NCBI RefSeq assembly: GCF_009745985.1
Contig: NZ_WFIX01000177.1
Location: forward strand, 1 to 64,000
DNA length: 64,000 nucleotides
Direction: 5' to 3'
Origin: Microbacterium karelineae
GTDB taxonomy: Bacteria; Actinomycetota; Actinomycetes; Actinomycetales; Microbacteriaceae
In this document: positions 59,818 through 64,000 of the stretch, one piece after another
How the letters are laid out: each line of letters starts with the position of its first letter
Numbering within the stretch: the stretch's first letter is position 1
The notes under the pieces: model-generated
Database searches by the model: none
What the model was told of the DNA's origin: nothing
The model's input: the letters and a program-made list of their open reading frames with translations, nothing else
Program-made: the position numbers and the translations under genes

Positions 59818-60731
59818 ACCCCATCGACATCCAGGGCCTCGACAAGAGCTTCGGATCGTTCCGCGCCCTGACCGGGCTCGACCTGACGCTCGCCACCGGC
59901 GAGGTGCGCGGCTTCCTCGGGCCGAACGGGGCCGGCAAGTCCACGACGATCCGCGTCCTCCTCGGCCTGCTGCGCGCCGACGGCGGCACGACGCGGCTGT
60001 TCGGCCGCGATCCGTGGCGCGACGCCGTCTCGCTGCACCGCCGCCTCGCGTATGTGCCGGGCGATGTGTCGCTGTGGCCGAACCTCACGGGCGGGGAGGC
60101 GATCGACTACCTCTCGCGCCTCCGCGGCGGCGTGGATCCGGCGCGCCGCGGCGAGCTGCTCGAGCGCTTCGAGCTGGATCCGACGAAGAAGGCGCGCACC
60201 TACTCGAAGGGGAACCGGCAGAAGGTCGCGCTCGTCGCGGCCCTCGCGAGCGACGCCGAGCTGTACATCCTCGACGAGCCGACGAGCGGCCTCGACCCGC
60301 TCATGGAGGCCGTCTTCACCGAGGAGGTGCGGCGGCTGAAGGAGCGCGGAGCCTCGGTGCTGCTGTCGAGTCACATCCTCAGCGAGGTCGAGAAGGTGTG
60401 CGACACCGTCACGATCATCCGCCAGGGAACGTCGGTCGAGCAGGGCACGCTCGCCGAGCTGCGGCACCTCACGCGCTCGCGCGTCGTCGCCGTCGTGCGG
60501 CACCCCATCGACCTCGGTTCCACGCCCGGCGTGCACGACGTCGAGGTCGCTCGGGTCGAGGGCGGCACGCGGCTGACGTTCACGGTCGAGGATGACCGGA
60601 TGGGCGACGTGCTCGCCACGCTCACAGAGCACGGCATCTCGTCGCTGTCCGCCACACCGCCGTCGCTCGAGGACCTCTTCCTGCGTCACTACGGCGACGA
60701 GCTCGACGCCGAGCGCGAGTTCGCATCATGA
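59814..60731 (+). CDS. ABC drug-exporter ATPase
   Basis: The 305-residue ATPase has Walker [10 protein letters not shown] near residue 36, Q-loop [16 protein letters not shown], signature YSKGNRQK, Walker [13 protein letters not shown] and switch histidine LSSHI, followed by a C-terminal DUF4162-like domain of about 80 residues. The [15 protein letters not shown] signature is typical of tetronasin/daunorubicin-type antibiotic exporters. ATG overlaps the regulator stop. Confidence 0.92.
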   Translation: MNPIDIQGLDKSFGSFRALTGLDLTLATGEVRGFLGPNGAGKSTTIRVLLGLLRADGGTTRLFGRDPWRDAVSLHRRLAYVPGDVSLWPNLTGGEAIDYLSRLRGGVDPARRGELLERFELDPTKKARTYSKGNRQKVALVAALASDAELYILDEPTSGLDPLMEAVFTEEVRRLKERGASVLLSSHILSEVEKVCDTVTIIRQGTSVEQGTLAELRHLTRSRVVAVVRHPIDLGSTPGVHDVEVARVEGGTRLTFTVEDDRMGDVLATLTEHGISSLSATPPSLEDLFLRHYGDELDAEREFAS

Positions 60732-62389
60732 CCCTCGCGGCGAACACGCTCCCGCTGCGCGGCCCCGTCGCGCGTCCCGGGACCCTCACGGGCGTCGGCG
60801 CACTGATCCGACACATCGTGCGACGCGACCGGGTGCGCATGACCGTGTGGGCGCTGTCGATCGCCGCCTTCATCGCCTACTTCGCGGTGGCGCTCACCAC
60901 GGTGTTCGACGCCGCCGCGCTCGCGGCGCGCGCCGCCGTCATGCGCACCCCGTCGGGCATCGTGATGGGCGGGCCGGGCTATGGGCTGGACGACTACACG
61001 GCGCCCGTCGCGATCGCGAACGAGGGGATCACCTGGATCGTCCTCGCCCTCGCGATCATGAGCATCGCGCACGTCGTCCGGCACACGCGCGCCGAGGAGG
61101 AGAGCGCGCGCGCCGAGCTCATCCGCGCGGCGCCCGTCGGCCGGCACGCCGCGGCCGTGGCCGCGCTCGTGACGCTCGCGGCCCACCTGATCGTGATCGC
61201 GGCGCTCGGTGCCGCGGCCCTCGTCGCCCTCGGCGACGAGGTGCCGGTGCCCGACGCGGTCGCGCTCATGCTCGGATCGGCGGTGTCCGCGCTCGTCTTC
61301 GGCGCGGTCGCACTCGTCACGGCGCAGATCAGCGAGCACGCGCGCGCCGCGAGCGGGCTCGCGCTCGCGGTGTTCGGGGTCTTCTTCGTCATCCGCGCGG
61401 CGGGCGACCTGCAGGAGACGGGCGGATCCCCTCTGTCGTGGTTCTCGCCCATCGCCTGGGCACAGCAGACGCGCCCGTTCGTCGACCTGCGCTGGTGGCC
61501 GATCGCGCTCGGCCTCGCCGCGACGGCGCTTCTGCTCGCCCTCGCCGCGGTGATCGCCTCCCGACGCGACGTCGGCGCCGGGCTCCTCCCCGCCCGTCGC
61601 GGGCGCGCCGCCGCGAGCCGCGCGCTCTCCTCGCCGTTCGCCCTCGCCTGGCGCCAGCAGCGCGCCGCGCTCGCCTGGACGGCCGCGGGGCTCGGTCTGC
61701 TCTGGTTCGGGGCCGGGACGATGATGTCGACGCTCGACGACATGATGTCCGAGCTCGTCGCGTCGAACGCGGCGTTCGGTGCGATGTTCGGCGAGGATCC
61801 GACCGCCTTCACGGCGAGCTTTCTCGGCGTCATGGCGCTCTTCGCCGGCATATGCGCGGCGGCGTATGCGATCGGCGCGGGCCTGCGCCCGGGCGGCGAG
61901 GAGGCGTCGGGACGCCTCGAGCTCGTCGCCGCGTCCGCCGTCTCGCGCGCGGGCTGGTTCGCCGCGCAGCTCGCCGTCGCCGCCCTCGGCGCGCTCGCGG
62001 TGATCGCCGTGTCGATCGGCGCCCTCTGGGCGGGCGTCGTCGTGGTCGGGATCGAGGATCCGGGCGTCGCCGACTTCGCGCGCGTGCTGGCGTTCACCGC
62101 CCCCGCCGTGCTCGTGTTCCTCGCCGCGACGGCCACGCTGTACGCGTGGGTCCCCCGCGCCGCGGGCGCCGCGTGGGCGGTGCTCGCCGTCGCCTTCGCG
62201 ATCGGGATGTTCGGGCCGCTCTTCGAGCTGCCCGACGCCGTCCTCCGGCTCTCGCCCTTCCACGGCGTCTCCGGCGCGTTCCTCGACGACGCGGACATCG
62301 TGCCGCCGATCGTGCTCGCGGCCATCACTGCGGCGCTCTTCGCGCTCGCACTCGTGGGCTTCCACCGCCGCGAGGTGCGGACGGGGTAG
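60728..62389 (+). CDS. ABC drug-exporter permease (tetronasin-exporter-like)
   Basis: The 553-residue protein has two similar halves of about six helices each. [28 protein letters not shown] near residue 118 is repeated in degenerate form as [30 protein letters not shown] near 390, a hallmark of the antibiotic-exporter permeases in which both channel halves are fused. It functions with the ATPase it overlaps. The exported compound is unknown. Confidence 0.9.
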   Translation: MTLAANTLPLRGPVARPGTLTGVGALIRHIVRRDRVRMTVWALSIAAFIAYFAVALTTVFDAAALAARAAVMRTPSGIVMGGPGYGLDDYTAPVAIANEGITWIVLALAIMSIAHVVRHTRAEEESARAELIRAAPVGRHAAAVAALVTLAAHLIVIAALGAAALVALGDEVPVPDAVALMLGSAVSALVFGAVALVTAQISEHARAASGLALAVFGVFFVIRAAGDLQETGGSPLSWFSPIAWAQQTRPFVDLRWWPIALGLAATALLLALAAVIASRRDVGAGLLPARRGRAAASRALSSPFALAWRQQRAALAWTAAGLGLLWFGAGTMMSTLDDMMSELVASNAAFGAMFGEDPTAFTASFLGVMALFAGICAAAYAIGAGLRPGGEEASGRLELVAASAVSRAGWFAAQLAVAALGALAVIAVSIGALWAGVVVVGIEDPGVADFARVLAFTAPAVLVFLAATATLYAWVPRAAGAAWAVLAVAFAIGMFGPLFELPDAVLRLSPFHGVSGAFLDDADIVPPIVLAAITAALFALALVGFHRREVRTG

Positions 62390-62395
62390 GCGCCC

Positions 62396-62773
62396 TCAGG
62401 CTACGGCGCGCCGGTGTGGGCTGAGCGCGGCCACGGCCAGCACGACGGCGCCGCACGCGATGATCACCCCCACGATCGGCACGGCGGCCGCGGCGAATGA
62501 CGCGGCCTCCGCACCCACCACGATGCTCGTCGCGACGGCGACTCCGAGCTGGCGCGCCGTCGACGCCATCCCGCCCGCGACGCCGGCGCGGGCGGACGGG
62601 AGGCCCGCGAGCGCCGTGCTCGTGAGGGGCGCGTTCGCGAACCCGATCCCGATGCCGATCAGCGTGAGCGCGGCGCCGAGGATCCCGGGCGCGACCCCGT
62701 CGAGCACGGCGAACAGCAGGGCGCCGCCGGAGTCGGCGGCGACGGCGCGAGCGAATGGAGCCCGAAGGCGGTA
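62396..62773 (-). pseudogene. Decapitated MFS (DHA2-type) transporter remnant
   Basis: The frame encodes only the last three helices of a 14-helix MFS drug exporter: ALLFAVLDGVAPGILGAALTLIGIGIGFANAPLTS, then AGVAGGMASTARQLGVAVATSIV, then a final helix. About 350 N-terminal residues are missing. The open frame begins directly at the stop of the upstream NmrA-like gene (62774), so the break lies at or near 62773. A GTG at 62707 could start a peptide of about 103 residues, but a working transporter is impossible. Confidence 0.8.
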
Positions 62774-63514
62774 TCAGCGCGAGGCGAGCCACTCCGTGAA
62801 AGGAGCTCCGAGACGATCGGCGTCGCGGGCGGGCAGCGCGAGACCGGCCCGCATGCCCTTCATCTGCGGGGTGGGCAGGCTGACCGAGGGCACCCAGCCG
62901 CGATATCCCTCGGAGCGGGCATACGCCTTCACCATGGCGTCGAGCGCCTCCTCCTGCGGGCCGGCGATGTCCACGACCCTGCCCTGAGCACGGCCCGCGG
63001 CGAGCGCTGCAAGACGCCCGCCGACTTCTCGCGCGGCGATCGGTTGAATCCGCGCTCGCGGCGCGAGGTGCAGGGGCCCGGCCTTCGCCCGAGCGAACAT
63101 CTGCGCCGCGAATTCGTGAAACTGCGTGGCCCGCTGGATGGTCCACGGAACCGGCGAGGCCTCGACCACGGACTCCTGCGCGACCTTGCCCGCGTAGTAG
63201 TCGTGCGGCACACGATCGATGCCGACGATGGACAGCAGCACCAGATGGCCGACGCCGGCGTGCGACGCCGCGCTGATGAGGTTGCCGGTGGCGGTCGTGA
63301 AGAACTCGACCGCGGCATCGGCCTTCAGCGTCGAGATGTTCGCCGCGTCGATCACCGAGTCGACGCCCGTCAGTGCGTCGTCCAGTCCTCGTCCGCTGAG
63401 GAGGTCCACCCCCTGCGATCGACTCAGCACCACGGCCTCATGACCGGCGGCGCGTACCGCCCCGACGGTCAGGGCCCCGACGACGCCGGTGCCCCCGGCG
63501 ACTGCGATCTTCAT
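62774..63514 (-). CDS. NmrA-like NAD(P)-binding protein (atypical SDR)
   Basis: The 246-residue protein begins MKIAVAGGTGVVGALTV, the glycine-rich nucleotide motif of atypical SDRs, followed by VVLSRSQGVDLLSG and VDSVIDAANIST, and later YYAGKVAQESVVEASPVPWTIQRATQFHEF, a pattern of NmrA/YesF-type proteins that sense or reduce quinones and NAD(P). The activity is unknown. It overlaps the small membrane protein gene by 4 bp. Confidence 0.88.
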   Translation of the reverse strand: MKIAVAGGTGVVGALTVGAVRAAGHEAVVLSRSQGVDLLSGRGLDDALTGVDSVIDAANISTLKADAAVEFFTTATGNLISAASHAGVGHLVLLSIVGIDRVPHDYYAGKVAQESVVEASPVPWTIQRATQFHEFAAQMFARAKAGPLHLAPRARIQPIAAREVGGRLAALAAGRAQGRVVDIAGPQEEALDAMVKAYARSEGYRGWVPSVSLPTPQMKGMRAGLALPARDADRLGAPFTEWLASR

Positions 63515-63963
63515 CGATGATTCTCCTTCGTCACGTCGATTCTGTCGGCGTCGTGTCGATCGACGCGGCGCCCCGGCAGCATGAGCACGATCCCCAGCAG
63601 CAGGCTGCCTCCGAGCGAGATGGCGTTGCCGACCACGTCGATGATCGGCATCTCCGCGAAGTGCGAGGCATGGTAGATCAGGTGCGGCAGTCCGAACACC
63701 GCCCAGGCGACCCCGACCACGCGCCCCGGCTCCGACCGTCGACAGAACGCGGCAGCGATGCTCGCGACGGCGAGTGCCAGGTAGAGCGCGCCGACGTCAC
63801 GGATGAGGTGTTCGTTGAACGGGCCATCGACCGCGATCCAAACCCTCCCTAGTCCGGGAAACGACGTGTAGAAGGAGGCCGGCCATACCGCCGCCCATCC
63901 TCCGACGAAGACGCCGATGGCCGCGGTCGTCGCCAACAGGATGCGCCGTAGGATCATGCTCAT
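63511..63963 (-). CDS. Small four-helix membrane protein, unknown function
   Basis: The 150-residue protein has four hydrophobic helices (about 8-28, 55-75, 84-104 and 112-130). GPFNEHLIRDVGALYLALAV and FGLPHLIYHASH between them are reminiscent of DUF4345-like membrane proteins. It is [15 protein letters not shown] coupled to the NmrA-like gene by an ATGA overlap, which suggests joint function. GGAGAGGT precedes the ATG at 63963. Confidence 0.8.
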   Translation of the reverse strand: MSMILRRILLATTAAIGVFVGGWAAVWPASFYTSFPGLGRVWIAVDGPFNEHLIRDVGALYLALAVASIAAAFCRRSEPGRVVGVAWAVFGLPHLIYHASHFAEMPIIDVVGNAISLGGSLLLGIVLMLPGRRVDRHDADRIDVTKENHR

Positions 63964-63973
63964 ACCTCTCCGA

Positions 63974-63989
63974 CGACGCAGGCGCGTCG
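63974..63989. promoter_or_regulatory. Possible operator CGACGC-N4-GCGTCG
   Basis: A perfect 6-bp inverted repeat with 4-nt spacer lies 11 nt upstream of the membrane-protein gene. In DNA this GC-rich such repeats can arise by chance. Confidence 0.3.
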
Positions 63990-64000
63990 AATGTGAGCAA

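Noticed and set aside
63974-63989. Strong claim of an operator for the membrane-protein gene
   Set aside because: A 6-bp GC inverted repeat is expected by chance in this composition; kept only as a low-confidence feature.

Overview
The window is high-GC (roughly 70 %) DNA with almost only G/C in third codon positions, and it reads as actinobacterial chromosome, most likely from the Microbacteriaceae (Microbacterium-like). Supporting this are a DUF222/HNH (13E12-type) endonuclease, a fused actinobacterial 2-oxoglutarate decarboxylase (Kgd), DUF3097, an F420-type deazaflavin nitroreductase, a SigR/RsrA-type redox sigma/anti-sigma pair, an Eis-type acetyltransferase, and many promoters whose -10 box sits 6-8 nt before the start codon (leaderless mRNAs). 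No rRNA, CRISPR array or insertion sequence was seen. One tRNA (Arg, CCG) is present, and no stretch longer than about 260 bp lacks a gene.

Layout. 1-2000: tail of an unknown gene, the HNH gene and tRNA-Arg. 2.0-9.5 kb: trmB, DUF3097, a TPM-domain membrane protein followed by pspA, an arginase-fold enzyme, a 16-bp tandem repeat, an iron-box-preceded SIP-domain gene, a carboxymuconolactone decarboxylase-like gene and an alpha/beta hydrolase. 9.5-14.4 kb: a complete Dpp/Opp-type peptide ABC importer (lipoprotein, two permeases, two ATPases). 14.9-30.3 kb: a phosphonate island. On the minus strand it reads phnF-phnD-phnC-phnE(fused) then phnG-H-I-J-K-L-DUF1045-phnM-phnN, which is import plus the whole C-P lyase pathway except phnP. 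Divergent from phnF are a TIGR03364-type FAD oxidase, a phosphonatase-like HAD enzyme and a secreted metallophosphoesterase. Three regions with roughly 11-nt-spaced GTTCAC-like units resemble actinobacterial PHO boxes and suggest control by phosphate starvation.

30.3-36.9 kb: acetyltransferase, uracil-DNA glycosylase, phosphoribosyltransferase and SDR genes, then metY-metX with a perfect 20-bp-arm hairpin between them, and an MFS exporter. 37-41 kb: a carbohydrate-type ABC importer without its ATPase, behind a strong promoter with a LacI-like operator. 41-53 kb: thiamine-binding protein, GT87-type membrane protein, NAD(P)H-hydrate dehydratase, old yellow enzyme, kgd, two CNNM/CBS proteins, a MOSC protein and an Eis-like acetyltransferase. 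53-56 kb: rsrA-sigR, divergent from aroA-rsgA. 56-62.4 kb: an ABC-2 transporter, bcp, and a TetR regulator with a two-arm operator followed by an ABC exporter. The last 1.6 kb holds a decapitated MFS gene abutting an NmrA-like gene and a small membrane protein, which looks like a recombination scar.

The most interesting unit is the phosphonate island. It combines two different ways of using phosphonates (C-P lyase, and an oxidase plus phosphonatase-like route) with phosphate scavenging, and a 2H-fold protein (DUF1045) stands where the phosphodiesterase PhnP would be expected.
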